DNA from: Streptomyces poonensis
GTDB lineage: Bacteria > Actinomycetota > Actinomycetes > Streptomycetales > Streptomycetaceae
Reading direction: 5' to 3'
Assembly: GCF_014650915.1 (NCBI RefSeq)
Contig: NZ_BMVW01000001.1
Coordinates: 1,316,093 to 1,380,092, forward strand
Length of the DNA: 64,000 nucleotides
The position numbers were made by a program, and so were the translations under genes. Positions 17,875 to 27,646 of the stretch are shown in pieces; position 1 is the first letter of the stretch, and each line of letters starts with the position of its first letter. Below the pieces are notes generated by a model that worked only from the letters and a program-made list of their open reading frames with translations, made no database searches and was not told the DNA's origin.

Positions 17875-19139
17875 CGGCTGTGACAGGTGTGACAGGACAG
17901 GCGCAGACGGAGCCCGCGTGCCCGCATGCCACCCGCATCGCACTCGACCCCTTCGTCTCCGACCTCGACGGCGAGAGCGCCGCGCTGCGGGCCGCGGGGC
18001 CGCTGGCCGCCGTAGAGCTGCCGGGCGGCGTTCCGGTGTGGGCGGTCACGCACCACGCCGAGGCGAGACGGCTGCTGACGGACCCCAGAATCGTGAAGGA
18101 CATCAACGTCTGGGGCGCCTGGCAGCGCGGCGAGATCGCCCCCGACTGGCCGCTGATCGGGCTGGTCAACCCGGGTCGTTCCATGCTGACGGTGGACGGC
18201 GCGGACCACCGGCGGCTGCGCACGCTGGTCGCCCAGGCGCTCACGCCGCGGCGGGTGGAGCGGATGCGCGAGCGGATCACGGAGCTGACCGAGGGGCTGC
18301 TGGACCGGCTGGCGCACAGTACGGCCGATGTGGTCGACCTGAAGGCTGAGTTCGCCTACCCGCTGCCCATGTATGTGGTCGCGGATCTGATGGGCGTCTC
18401 GGAGGACCGGCTGCCGCGGCTGAAGGAGCTCTTCGAGGCGTTCTTCTCCACGCAGACGCCGCCGGAGCAGGTCGTCGCGACGCTCACCGAACTCGCCGAG
18501 ATGATGACGGCGACGGTGGCGGAGAAGCGGGTGACGCCCGGTGACGACCTGACCTCCGCGCTGATCGCCGCTTCGGAGGACGGTGACCGGCTCACCGACC
18601 AGGAGATCGTCTCCACGCTCCAGCTGATGGTGGCGGCGGGCCACGAGACGACGATCTCCCTCATCGTGAACGCGGTGGTCAACCTCTCCACGCATCCCGA
18701 GCAGCGGGCGACGGTGCTCGCCGGGGAGGCCGAGTGGTCGGCGGTGGTCGAGGAGACGCTGCGCTACTCGACGCCGACGTCGCACGTGCTGATCCGGTTC
18801 GCGACGGAGGACGTGCCCGTCGGGGACAAGGTGCTGCCGGCCGGCGACGCGCTGATCGTCTCGTACGGGGCGATCGGGCGCGACGAGCAGGCGCACGGGC
18901 CGTCGGCGGGGGACTTCGACATCACGCGGACCACCGCCGGACGGCACATCTCCTTCGGGTACGGGCCGCATGTGTGCCCGGGGGCCGCGCTGTCGCGGCT
19001 GGAGGCGGGGGTGGCGCTGCCCGCGCTGTACGCCCGGTTCCCGTCGCTCGACCTGGCGGTCCCGGAGAGTGAGCTCCGTAACAAACCGGTGGTGACGCAG
19101 AACGACCTGTACGAGCTGCCGGTGCGGCTGAGGGGCTAG
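17871..19139 (+). CDS. Conservon cytochrome P450, CYP154-like
   Basis: A 422-residue bacterial class I P450 with all canonical motifs: I-helix MVAAGHETTISL, K-helix EETLRYSTP (Glu and Arg present), and heme loop FGYGPHVCPGAALSRLE with Cys369. The N-terminus has CPHATRIALDPFVSDLDGE, as in CYP154 proteins. CYP154 members hydroxylate steroids or cyclic polyketides in vitro, but the role within conservons is not established. Start ATG 17871 overlaps the upstream P450 stop. A strong GC-rich hairpin nine bases past the stop ends the conservon operon. Confidence 0.92.
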   Translation: MTAVTGVTGQAQTEPACPHATRIALDPFVSDLDGESAALRAAGPLAAVELPGGVPVWAVTHHAEARRLLTDPRIVKDINVWGAWQRGEIAPDWPLIGLVNPGRSMLTVDGADHRRLRTLVAQALTPRRVERMRERITELTEGLLDRLAHSTADVVDLKAEFAYPLPMYVVADLMGVSEDRLPRLKELFEAFFSTQTPPEQVVATLTELAEMMTATVAEKRVTPGDDLTSALIAASEDGDRLTDQEIVSTLQLMVAAGHETTISLIVNAVVNLSTHPEQRATVLAGEAEWSAVVEETLRYSTPTSHVLIRFATEDVPVGDKVLPAGDALIVSYGAIGRDEQAHGPSAGDFDITRTTAGRHISFGYGPHVCPGAALSRLEAGVALPALYARFPSLDLAVPESELRNKPVVTQNDLYELPVRLRG

Positions 19140-19147
19140 TTGCGCGC

Positions 19148-19173
19148 CCGGGGCGCGCGAAGGCGCGCCCCGG
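19148..19173 (+). terminator. Strong hairpin terminator of the conservon operon
   Basis: A perfect 11-bp stem CCGGGGCGCGC / GCGCGCCCCGG closes a GAAG tetraloop just after the last P450 gene. There is no long T-run, which is common in this type of genome. It separates the conservon from serC. Confidence 0.8.
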
Positions 19174-19222
19174 CGTCTCAGCCGACGGACGAGGTTTCGC
19201 CCAGGTTTCACGGAGCGGCTAG

Positions 19223-20350
<1,128 letters not shown>

Positions 20351-20369
20351 GCACATCATCACTTACTGG

Positions 20370-20414
20370 AAGGCCTGGCTTCACCCGTGTCGGCTGCGGG
20401 CGGTGCCAGGCCTT
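20370..20414 (+). terminator. Terminator of serC
   Basis: Perfect 10-bp arms AAGGCCTGGC and GCCAGGCCTT, separated by 25 bases, lie 20 bases after the serC stop and are followed by a short pyrimidine tract. Confidence 0.7.
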
Positions 20415-20707
20415 TCGCTTGCCCTGTCCGGGCTGGGGCGGACAGCACAGCAGTCCGTTCAGCATCCGTCCGGGAGACGCGCGGCCGTGCCCCCGCCATG
20501 GACGCCGTTCTCCGCACCTGCCGCGCTGATGTAGTCCGTTGCGAGTTTTCCACAGGCCCGAGGTACGCTGGCGCCAGGCAGCTGACAGCGAGGTTACGAA
20601 AGCGTGTTGCCAACTGCTCGATGCAGTCTGCTACCTGGCAGATCGTAGGTTGCATCCACTCATGTGACACCTTCCCCGCGAGGACACAGAGGCAGGAGCG
20701 CAAGAGC
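20415..20707 (+). promoter_or_regulatory. Promoter region of the XRE regulator with an inverted repeat
   Basis: No gene is visible in this non-coding stretch between the serC terminator and the XRE regulator. It is noticeably less GC-rich than its surroundings. It holds an inverted repeat GATGCA (20620-20625) / TGCATC (20651-20656) with inner CTGC / GCAG arms, a good candidate for autoregulation. The ribosome site GGAG is at about 20695. Confidence 0.45.
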
Positions 20708-21604
20708 ATGGTCACGCCGAAGGATCCGGCACTGGAGCGGCGCAAGGTGCGGCTGGCGCTCCGTGCGTTCCGGAAGGACGCCGGGCTGAACCAACCGGAC
20801 GTCGCCGAAGCGCTGTCCTGGTCACCGTCGAAGGTCATCCGCATAGAAGGCGGATCCGTCGGCGTCTCGGTGACCGACCTGCGTGCGCTGCTCGACCTCT
20901 ACAACGTCAGCGACGTCCGCCTCCGCCTGGACCTGGAGGAGGCCACGCGCGCCAGCCGCAGGCCCCCGTGGTGGAGTCCGTACCGTGACGTCGTGTCCGC
21001 CGAGTTCGGGGTCTATCTCGGGTTCGAGGGCAGTGCGGATGCCCTGTACGCCTACCACCCGACGTTCGTCCCGGGTCTGCTGCAGACCGAGGACTACGCC
21101 CGAGCCCTCCTGAAAAGCAGGTACACGGGTGCACGCCTGAAGGACGCCGTCGAGCTGCGCATGGAGCGTCAGGAGCGGCTGGTGCGCGGGCAGGAGGGGC
21201 CGGAACTGAACTTCCTCGTGGACGAGGCGGCGCTGCGCCGCTGGATCGGCGGTCCGGACGTCATGCGTCGTCAGGTGGAGCATGTGAAGACCGTGGCCGG
21301 GCAGCCTCGCGTCACTGTGGGCGTCGTGCCGTTCAGTCTCGGCGTTCATCCCGTGCTGCGCAAAGGCTGCATCGCGCTGACTTTCACGGACGGCGACGAT
21401 GTGCTGTTCATGGAGAACTCGAGCGGTGCGCTGACCGTCCGGAACGACCAGTCCGCCGTCGACGACTATCTGACCGACTTCCACAAGTCTGCCGACAGTT
21501 CTCTGTTCGACGACAGGATGAAGGCCTTGGCCGACGAGATCATCGGGCATCTGCCGAACGGCCGTGCCGGTGGTCCGGCGGGTCCGTCGGACAGCCTGTC
21601 CTAG
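20708..21604 (+). CDS. Helix-turn-helix XRE regulator with DUF5753 (Scr1-type) domain
   Basis: A 298-residue protein. The Cro/CI-type helix-turn-helix is at about residues 15-70 (LRAFRKDAGLNQPDVAEALSW, SPSKVIRIEGG). The C-terminal DUF5753 domain has the signature YHPTFVPGLLQTEDYARALL and later FLVDEAALRRWIGG, QLEH-like QVEHVKTV, GVVPFSLGVHP and FMENSSG. These regulators usually pair with a small DUF397 protein; one is encoded on the other strand about 1 kb away (22516-22758). ATG 20708 is chosen; upstream in-frame starts lack support. The family affects development and antibiotic production in several streptomycetes. Confidence 0.92.
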   Translation: MVTPKDPALERRKVRLALRAFRKDAGLNQPDVAEALSWSPSKVIRIEGGSVGVSVTDLRALLDLYNVSDVRLRLDLEEATRASRRPPWWSPYRDVVSAEFGVYLGFEGSADALYAYHPTFVPGLLQTEDYARALLKSRYTGARLKDAVELRMERQERLVRGQEGPELNFLVDEAALRRWIGGPDVMRRQVEHVKTVAGQPRVTVGVVPFSLGVHPVLRKGCIALTFTDGDDVLFMENSSGALTVRNDQSAVDDYLTDFHKSADSSLFDDRMKALADEIIGHLPNGRAGGPAGPSDSLS

Positions 21605-21657
21605 CCAGGAAGCGGCATCCCCACTGATAACAGTCGGGCAGAGACTGGGAGAGTCCC

Positions 21658-22200
21658 GTGACGGGGATCTTCACATGGATACGGGAACGGTCGGCACAGC
21701 TCAGGGAACGCCCCGACGCATCCGAGCGGGAGCCGGACCGGCTACCCGATGACGGTCCGGAGCCGGAGGACACCGAGGCCGCGCCCCCGGCGCAGCACGG
21801 GCCACCTCCCCTGACGGGCCGTCGGACGACGTGGCTCGACCTGATACGTGATGTGCTGTACAGCGACCAGGCCTTCGACCACCTCAGCAAAGCCGCGCCG
21901 TGGCTGGTGCTCTTCGCGGTACTGGTGGTTCAGGGCCTCTTATGGGCCCTTCACTTCGTTATGCGCGTCATCGACCCGGGAACCGCGCCTTCCGTAGGCC
22001 AACTGCTGGCACGGACTGTTGCGTTCAGTCTCCTGGTAGGGAGCGTCTGGCTCGGCAAACGGGTCATCCGCAGACTGACCGCACGGTCACGGCCCGGCGC
22101 ACCAGCCGCACCGGAACCCACGGCTAACGATCCGGTGAACCGTACCGATCCCCCCGAGGCGGAGACGCCGGGCCCGAGGAGCGGCGAACCACAGCCGTAG
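21658..22200 (+). CDS. Two-pass membrane protein of unknown function with a TTA codon
   Basis: A 180-residue protein. A charged, Pro/Glu-rich cytoplasmic half (residues 1-75) precedes two hydrophobic segments: LVLFAVLVVQGLLWALHFVM (about 83-105) and LLARTVAFSLLVGSVWLG (about 117-136). A Pro-rich polar tail follows. Leucine codon 95 is TTA (21940-21942), which in Streptomyces requires the bldA tRNA, so full expression may be delayed to development. It starts GTG 21658 after GGGAG. The 3' end overlaps the convergent membrane gene at 22124. No family recognised. Confidence 0.7.
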   Translation: MTGIFTWIRERSAQLRERPDASEREPDRLPDDGPEPEDTEAAPPAQHGPPPLTGRRTTWLDLIRDVLYSDQAFDHLSKAAPWLVLFAVLVVQGLLWALHFVMRVIDPGTAPSVGQLLARTVAFSLLVGSVWLGKRVIRRLTARSRPGAPAAPEPTANDPVNRTDPPEAETPGPRSGEPQP

Positions 22201-22435
22201 CCCCCCGGTCGAGCAGCAGTCCTGCGGCCACGGCTACGAGCACGCCCACGGTGCCCCACACCCATGGCCGGGCAGCCCAACCGACAGCGAGCGAGACAAG
22301 TGCGCCCACCGCGGTCGCCAGGCTGCCGGCGACGACGCAACCGACGAGCACCACGGCTATGGGCAAGGAGGCCCTACGGACAGACGTCATCGGCTCCCGT
22401 GCAGCAGCGTGCGGTGGTCCTGTTGAGTTCCCCAT
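22124..22435 (-). CDS. Small two-pass membrane protein
   Basis: A protein of about 103 residues if started at ATG 22435 (preceded by GGGGA), or 88 if started at ATG 22390 (preceded by GGGAG). It has two hydrophobic segments: SLPIAVVLVGCVVAGSLATAV and WVWGTVGVLVAVAAGLLL, then a basic tail. It lies directly downstream of the DUF397 gene on the same strand and overlaps the convergent membrane gene by 77 bases at the 3' end. Function unknown; the overlap and lack of homology that I can recall keep confidence moderate. Confidence 0.5.
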   Translation of the reverse strand: MGNSTGPPHAAAREPMTSVRRASLPIAVVLVGCVVAGSLATAVGALVSLAVGWAARPWVWGTVGVLVAVAAGLLLDRGATAVVRRSSGPASPPRGDRYGSPDR

Positions 22436-22515
22436 CACGTCCCCAGTGTTTCTTCCTCGACACCTCTGGTACTTCGCTGAGCGCTGCGCAGCCCACATCC
22501 CCGAACGGTCCACGA

Positions 22516-22758
22516 TTACCTCTCACCGCGATCCAGCCCTACGATGGTTGTCCGGATTTCGCCCTTGAGGTGCCGCGGGCACAGGTACTGCAGGAATGTT
22601 TCCCAGGATTCTGGACAAACAGTCAGGTCGGCCAGCGTCGGACGTTGCGAGTCCCGCACTCGCACCTCCCCTTGCACCAACGCGACTTCGACACAGTCAA
22701 CCGGGTCGCAGGCGCTGCTTCTGCGCCAGACGGATACAGGAAGGTCCCCCTCAGCCAC
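22516..22758 (-). CDS. DUF397-domain small protein
   Basis: An 80-residue protein with the DUF397 pattern: VWRRSSACDPVDCVEVAL, VRVRDSQRP and then CPESWETFLQYL. DUF397 proteins are the usual small partners of Scr1-type XRE regulators and behave like antitoxin or co-regulator proteins. Its likely partner is the XRE gene at 20708, unusually placed on the opposite strand with two membrane genes between. Start GTG 22758 follows GGAG at a good distance. The C-terminal 25 residues after the DUF397 core are longer than usual. Confidence 0.8.
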   Translation of the reverse strand: MAEGDLPVSVWRRSSACDPVDCVEVALVQGEVRVRDSQRPTLADLTVCPESWETFLQYLCPRHLKGEIRTTIVGLDRGER

Positions 22759-23035
22759 CCTGGGCTCCCTTGCGCCACGGGGCGGGTGACCTCACACTCC
22801 CAGCCATGCCGCACGCCCGAGAGCACCGTGCCTCCTGCCGTTGACGTCTCCGCAGGTTAGTGCGGCAGCGGAGAGCATGGCAGGAGGACGACGGGAACGG
22901 CCAGAGCTCGTCACAACCGGCCGCCGGTCACTCGACCCTGATCCTGTTTTGTCCTATTTAGCCTAAGGTTCTTCCGACCAGGCGTCCAAGGCCGAAACCA
23001 GCCCTGCTGGGGGGGTGCTCTCAGACCCCTCCACA

Positions 23036-23857
23036 TCACCGGCTCAGGTTCTTGAACCTCCGCACCGCGAGCGGCAGGAACACCACCGTCAGGATCAGCG
23101 GCCACACCCCCGACATCAGCAGCGCGTGCTGCTCGACCCACGAGTCGTCGCTGCCCACCGGCGTGCCGAACAGTTCGCGGGCCGCCGCGGCCGTGGACGA
23201 GATGGGGTTCCAGGCGGCGACGAAGCCCAGCCAGTCCGGCATCAGCTGGGGTGCCACGAAGATGCTGGAGATCATCGTCAGCGGCATGGCGACCGCGAAC
23301 AGGTTGCCCGCCGCCTCCGGGTTGGGCACCAGCAGGCCCAGCCACACGCCGACCCAGATCAGGGCGATCCGCAGCCAGAGGAGCAGTCCGAAGGCCGCGA
23401 GGAAGCCCCAGCCGCCGTCCGGCCGCCAGCCCATGACGAACGCGGTACCCATCATGATGAACAGCTCCACGCAGGCCAGGAGCAGATCCGTCACCCCGCG
23501 CCCGGCGACCACCGCGGAGGAGGCCATCGGCATGGACCGGAAGCGGTCGATGACGCCCTTGGTGGAGTCGTGGACCACGAGCGTCGCCGTGTTGATGAAG
23601 CCGAAGGCCATGGACATCACGAACATCCCCGGCATGAGGAAGTCCATGTAGTCCCCGCCGCCCGGCACCTTCATCGCGCTGCCGAAGACGTATCCGTACA
23701 GAAGCACGGACACGATCGGAAAGCCCAGCGCCCAGGCGATGTTGACCGGCTGGCGCTGGTAGTGGGTCAGGCCGCGGCGGACGAGGTTCCAGCAGTCCGC
23801 CAGCACCCAGTACGTCCGGCCGTGCACCGGCCGCTCCGCCATGTCCAGTGCGCTCAC
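23036..23857 (-). CDS. ABC-2 type exporter permease (DrrB-like)
   Basis: A 273-residue integral membrane permease with six hydrophobic segments and the ABC-2 signature region [24 protein letters not shown] between the second and third. It begins at ATG 23857, overlapping the stop of the upstream ATPase gene by four bases, so the two form one translationally coupled transporter. DrrAB-type pumps export hydrophobic drugs or lipids. Expression is probably controlled by the divergent TetR gene at 24952. Confidence 0.92.
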   Translation of the reverse strand: MSALDMAERPVHGRTYWVLADCWNLVRRGLTHYQRQPVNIAWALGFPIVSVLLYGYVFGSAMKVPGGGDYMDFLMPGMFVMSMAFGFINTATLVVHDSTKGVIDRFRSMPMASSAVVAGRGVTDLLLACVELFIMMGTAFVMGWRPDGGWGFLAAFGLLLWLRIALIWVGVWLGLLVPNPEAAGNLFAVAMPLTMISSIFVAPQLMPDWLGFVAAWNPISSTAAAARELFGTPVGSDDSWVEQHALLMSGVWPLILTVVFLPLAVRRFKNLSR

Positions 23858-24840
23858 GCCACCGCCTCCTTCTCCGTCTCCGCCTCCGTGCGCTCCGTAC
23901 GGTGGCCCGTCAGGCGCAGAAACACGTCGTCCAGGCTCGGCCTGCGCAGTCCGATGTCCTCGGCCGCGATGCCCTCGTCCTGGAGCGTCCTCGCCACCTC
24001 CGTCAGGGCGGCCACGCGGTCGGTCACCGGCGCGTGGACGCGCAGCTCGGTCTCGTCCGTCTCCGGTTCGCCGTCCGCGACCCGGGCGAGGACCTTCACC
24101 GCGCGCGGGATGTCGGCGCGCTCGGTGACGACGACCTCGATACGGTCGCCGCCCACCGTGTTCTTCAGCCCGTCCGGGGTGTCGTCCGCGATGGCCCGCC
24201 CCTGGTCGATCACGGTGATCCGGGAGGCCAGCTTGTCGGCCTCGTCCAGATACTGCGTGGTCAGCAGCACGGTCGTGCCGCCCGCCACCAGGCCCCGTAC
24301 GGACTCCCAGACCTCGCCCCGGCTGCGCGGGTCGAGACCGGTCGTCGGCTCGTCGAGGAAGAGGACGGCCGGGGCGAGGATCATCGAGGCGGCGAGGTCA
24401 AGCCGGCGCCGCATGCCGCCGCTGTACTTCCCGACCCCCTTGTCCGCCGCGTCGGTCAGCCGGAACCGCTCCAGCAGCTCGTCCGCCCGCAGCCGCGCCC
24501 GCCTGCCGCCCAGATGGAACAGCCGGCCGAACATCTCCAGGTTCTGCCGCCCCGTCAGCACCTCGTCCACCGCCGCGTACTGCCCCGTGAGCCCGATCCG
24601 CGCCCGCACCTCGTGCGCCTGCCGCGCCACGTCGAGGCCGTCCACCGTCGCCCGGCCGCCGTCCAGTCGTACGAGCGTGGACAGGATGCGTACGGCGGTG
24701 GTCTTGCCCGCGCCGTTCGGCCCCAGCAGGCCGTGCACCGTGCCCTCGCGCACCGCCAGGTCGAAGCCGTCCAGCGCCCGCTTCTCCCCGTACCGCTTCT
24801 CCAGTCCTTCGGCCCGCACCGCGTAGCCGTCGTCGGCCAT
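23854..24840 (-). CDS. ABC exporter ATP-binding protein (DrrA-like)
   Basis: A 328-residue ATPase. It has Walker [15 protein letters not shown], the Q-loop [15 protein letters not shown], signature [17 protein letters not shown], Walker [16 protein letters not shown] and the H-loop region [13 protein letters not shown]. The C-terminal extension (about residues 225-328) with [10 protein letters not shown] is typical of the DrrA/daunorubicin family. Start ATG 24840 follows AAGGA. First gene of the two-gene exporter operon, divergent from a TetR regulator over two palindromes. Confidence 0.94.
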   Translation of the reverse strand: MADDGYAVRAEGLEKRYGEKRALDGFDLAVREGTVHGLLGPNGAGKTTAVRILSTLVRLDGGRATVDGLDVARQAHEVRARIGLTGQYAAVDEVLTGRQNLEMFGRLFHLGGRRARLRADELLERFRLTDAADKGVGKYSGGMRRRLDLAASMILAPAVLFLDEPTTGLDPRSRGEVWESVRGLVAGGTTVLLTTQYLDEADKLASRITVIDQGRAIADDTPDGLKNTVGGDRIEVVVTERADIPRAVKVLARVADGEPETDETELRVHAPVTDRVAALTEVARTLQDEGIAAEDIGLRRPSLDDVFLRLTGHRTERTEAETEKEAVA

Positions 24841-24876
24841 GACGTTCCTTCCCCCTCGTCCCGCACCAGGCATGCA

Positions 24877-24899
24877 AACTGGGTACGTCGTACCCAGTT
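24877..24899. promoter_or_regulatory. Probable TetR operator 1, 11-bp arms
   Basis: A perfect inverted repeat AACTGGGTACG / CGTACCCAGTT with a single central T. It lies 37 bases upstream of the DrrA-type start and 53 upstream of the divergent TetR start. Its size and symmetry fit a TetR dimer site. Confidence 0.75.
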
Positions 24900-24905
24900 C
24901 GCCGA

Positions 24906-24920
24906 GAGTACACCGTACTC
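24906..24920. promoter_or_regulatory. Probable TetR operator 2 (GAGTAC-3-GTACTC)
   Basis: A second perfect palindrome with 6-bp arms and a 3-base centre lies seven bases from operator 1. The GTAC cores are shared between the two sites, which suggests cooperative binding of the adjacent TetR protein. Confidence 0.65.
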
Positions 24921-24951
24921 AGTTTCTGTGCGAGCGATTATTCTGAGGCCC

Positions 24952-25734
24952 ATGAACAGCGGCACCACGGGCACGGGCGGTACGGCGACCAGCGGCAGCG
25001 GCGACATCGTCCGCACCCTGGAGCTCCTCTGGGACACCGGCAAACGCCCCAGCCGCGGCCCCAAACCGGGCCTGACCTTGGACCGGATCGTGGAAGCGGC
25101 CGTACGGCTCGCGGACGCGGAGGGCCTGGAGGCGGTGTCGATGCGCCGGATCGCCACCGAGCTCGGCACCGGCACGATGTCGCTGTACCGCTATGTGCCC
25201 GGCAAGGGCGAGTTGCTCGACCTGATGCTCGACCGGGTGCAGCGCACGTCCGAGGACCCGGCCGCCCTCGGCGACGGCAGCTGGCGCGCGGCGCTGGAGA
25301 CCCTTGCCCACGAGGGCCTCGCCCTCTACCGCCGGCATCCCTGGCTGCTCCAGGTGAACCAGACCCGCCCGATCCTCGGTCCGAGCGCGCTCGACGGCAT
25401 GGAGAAGGTGCTCACCCTCATCAAGCCCATGGGTCTCACCGACCCGGAGCTGGTGTCGGCGGTCGTCATGATCGACGGCTACGTCCTCGGGGCCGCGCGG
25501 ACCCAGCTCTACGCGCAGGACGCCGAGCGGCGGACGGGCCTGACGGACACCGAGTTCTGGCAGGCCCAGGTGCCCGTGCTGGAGAAGGTGATGGCGTCGG
25601 GGCGCTACCCGGTCCTGGCCGCGCTGTCGGACGACGCCTTCGGTACCGACTTCGACCACTTCGAGTTCGGGTTGCAGCGCATCCTGGACGGGCTGGAGGT
25701 GTTGGTGGAGCGGCGCCGTCGGCAAGAACCCTGA
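24952..25734 (+). CDS. TetR-family regulator of the divergent DrrAB-type exporter
   Basis: A 260-residue TetR regulator with a Gly/Thr/Ser-rich N-terminal extension of about 40 residues. Its helix-turn-helix is LTLDRIVEAAVRLADAEGLEAVSMRRIA, TELGTGTMSLYRYVPGK. The C-terminal ligand-binding domain of about 150 residues has WLLQVNQTRPILGPSALDGMEK, the TetR_C_33/TetR-class pattern seen beside drug exporters. ATG 24952 lies just after two palindromes. It most likely represses the exporter operon and itself, with derepression by a pump substrate. Confidence 0.92.
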   Translation: MNSGTTGTGGTATSGSGDIVRTLELLWDTGKRPSRGPKPGLTLDRIVEAAVRLADAEGLEAVSMRRIATELGTGTMSLYRYVPGKGELLDLMLDRVQRTSEDPAALGDGSWRAALETLAHEGLALYRRHPWLLQVNQTRPILGPSALDGMEKVLTLIKPMGLTDPELVSAVVMIDGYVLGAARTQLYAQDAERRTGLTDTEFWQAQVPVLEKVMASGRYPVLAALSDDAFGTDFDHFEFGLQRILDGLEVLVERRRRQEP

Positions 25735-25744
25735 CGTGGGCTGT

Positions 25745-26755
25745 CTACGACGACCGGCGCAGCAGCCGCCTCAGCCCCCACACGACCACGACGACGGCGA
25801 CCACGGCCACCGCGCCCACCTGCACGTTCTTCGTGTCCCCGGCGCCGCCCCCGCCCTGTTCGGCCGCCCGCGGACTCGCCTCGCCGGAGGGCGACCCGGC
25901 ACCCGTACCCGCGCCCCCGCCCGGCGCCGGCCGCGGCTCCACCGAACTGCCGCTCCCCTCACTCCCGTACATGATCTGGGTCCCGTCGGGGGTGTAGGTC
26001 ATCGACTCCCCCTGCCGCTGCAACGGCACGCTGAGCCGCCCGGTCTGCTCGATCTTCCCGTCGTTCCAGTCGTACGCGATCCCGCCGAAGTACCCGCGGA
26101 CGGCGAGCTGCTCGCCGTTCGGCGAGAACGCCCCGTCGGTGGCCCAGAGGTCGATGGACGCGGTCTTGCGGAAGACGTTGACGCCGCTGGTGGAGAGGGT
26201 GGCGGGGCCCTCGTACAGCGAGCCGCCGTCCTCCTTCTTGTCGGCGATGTACACGCGCCCGGTCTTCGGGTGCACCATCAGGGACTCCGCGTCCCGGGCG
26301 CCGTCGGCGTACCGGACGTCGTACTGCGTGGCGCGGACCGTCTGGTCCTTGAGCTCCTTCGGCTCGGGCAGCTCGTAGATCCACACGTGGTCCCAGGTGC
26401 CGCCCATGTTGTCGCCGATGTCGCCGACGTAGAGCTGGTCGCCGGGCCCGATGGAGATCGCCTCGACGTCGCGCGGGGTGCCCACCCCGGTCATGGTGAC
26501 GGTGGCGACGGTCTTCCCCGTACGGCTGTCGACCGCGTACAGGTACGCCCCGTCGTCGCTGTCGTTGTGCGTCCAGTAGACCCCCGGGTGGAGGCGGGAG
26601 GCCGCGAGCCCGCTGGACTCGGTGATCCTCGGGTCCTCGATGGTGAACTCCTCCGCGTCGGCGGCGACCGCGGGCGCGGCCACGGCGGCGATGAGGAGGA
26701 ACCCGGCGAGGCCCGCGAGGAGTTCGCGCGGCGGGAACGGTCGACGACGGCGCAT
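25745..26755 (-). CDS. Secreted, C-terminally anchored beta-propeller-like protein
   Basis: A 336-residue exported protein. Signal peptide residues 1-31 (basic RRRRPFPPR, hydrophobic core, AVAADA cleavage area). The body repeats short beta-blade motifs (SSGLAASRLHPGVYWTHNDSDD, GTPRDVEAISIGPGDQLYVGDIGDN, DAESLMVHPKTGRVYIADK, GESMTYTPDG), resembling NHL/esterase-like phytase-type propellers. A Pro/Gly/Ser-rich linker leads to a membrane helix (VGAVAVVAVVVVVWGL) and an Arg-rich tail, so it is anchored facing outwards. No LPxTG motif is seen. Function unknown; sugar- or metal-binding is typical of the fold. It ends ten bases from the convergent TetR stop. Confidence 0.82.
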   Translation of the reverse strand: MRRRRPFPPRELLAGLAGFLLIAAVAAPAVAADAEEFTIEDPRITESSGLAASRLHPGVYWTHNDSDDGAYLYAVDSRTGKTVATVTMTGVGTPRDVEAISIGPGDQLYVGDIGDNMGGTWDHVWIYELPEPKELKDQTVRATQYDVRYADGARDAESLMVHPKTGRVYIADKKEDGGSLYEGPATLSTSGVNVFRKTASIDLWATDGAFSPNGEQLAVRGYFGGIAYDWNDGKIEQTGRLSVPLQRQGESMTYTPDGTQIMYGSEGSGSSVEPRPAPGGGAGTGAGSPSGEASPRAAEQGGGGAGDTKNVQVGAVAVVAVVVVVWGLRRLLRRSS

Positions 26756-26882
26756 TCCCCCAGCCTGCCATTCCCGCCATCACCGCACACGCCACGCCCG
26801 GGCCGTTCCGCGCGTCGCCGGCGTGGTCAGCCTCACACCCCGGCGGTCGCTCATGGTCTACGCCATCCACGATGATGACCGG

Positions 26883-27560
26883 ATGCTTAGGTTCATGCCC
26901 GTCGGCGACTCCATGACGATCGGCAGCGCCGGCGAACACACCTGGCGTTACCGGATGTGGCAGCACCTGCGCGACACGTACGGCGGCCCGTTCCGGATCG
27001 TCGGCCCCCGCGAGACGCTCCACGACAAGGCGGCGGACGCCCCCACGTCGTACGACTACGCGGACCCGGACTTCCCGCGCGCCCACCTGGCCGGCTGGGG
27101 AGAGGGCTGGCAGCACATGGCACCTCTGATCGCCGACGCGGTACGAAGCTGCCGCGCGGACGTGCTTCTGGTCTCCCTCGGCCTGATCGACCTGGGCTTC
27201 TACACGAACGCCGAGCAGACGGAGGAGAACGTCCGCCGCTTCGTCACCCACGCGCGCGAGGCCAACCCGCGCATCCGGACGGTCGTGCTCCCGGTGATAC
27301 CGAACGTGCGCGCCGAGTCGGACGCCGCGTTCGCCGCCGAGGTGACCCGCTTCAACGAACTCCTCGCCAAGACCGTCGCCGACCTGGACGAGCCCCGCTC
27401 CCCGCTGCTCCTGGCCTCCCCTCCCCCGTCGTACGACATCCACCACGACACCTACGACGGCACGCACCCGAACGCGAGCGGGGAGCACCGGATCGCGGCG
27501 GCGTTCGCGGAGGCGATGTACCAGGCGTGGGGCCTGGGGGAGCCGTACCAGCTCCCGTAG
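26883..27560 (+). CDS. SGNH/GDSL-type hydrolase
   Basis: A protein of about 225 residues. Block I is PVGDSMTIG with the nucleophile Ser, and the terminal block is DGTHPNASGEHRIA with the catalytic Asp and His. Block III, normally Gly-x-Asn-Asp, reads GLIDLG, so the oxyanion Asn is missing. No signal peptide is present with the start used (ATG 26883); an in-frame ATG at 26853 adds ten residues. It is divergent from the beta-propeller gene. Probably an esterase or acetylhydrolase acting on a carbohydrate or lipid; the altered block III makes activity uncertain. Confidence 0.8.
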   Translation: MLRFMPVGDSMTIGSAGEHTWRYRMWQHLRDTYGGPFRIVGPRETLHDKAADAPTSYDYADPDFPRAHLAGWGEGWQHMAPLIADAVRSCRADVLLVSLGLIDLGFYTNAEQTEENVRRFVTHAREANPRIRTVVLPVIPNVRAESDAAFAAEVTRFNELLAKTVADLDEPRSPLLLASPPPSYDIHHDTYDGTHPNASGEHRIAAAFAEAMYQAWGLGEPYQLP

Positions 27561-27646
27561 CGGGCCGTACGTGACCTCGTCACCGTGCGTATCGTTGTAC
27601 TGCGCGGCTGCGTTCGATCGAGGCGTGGCCGGGGAAGAGCGCCACG

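Noticed and set aside
22560..23035. Plus-strand frames between the DUF397 gene and the ABC permease
   Set aside because: Poor codon-position bias and no start with a ribosome site; the stretch after 22759 shows only the promoter side of DUF397 and a weak possible hairpin near 23005-23035.
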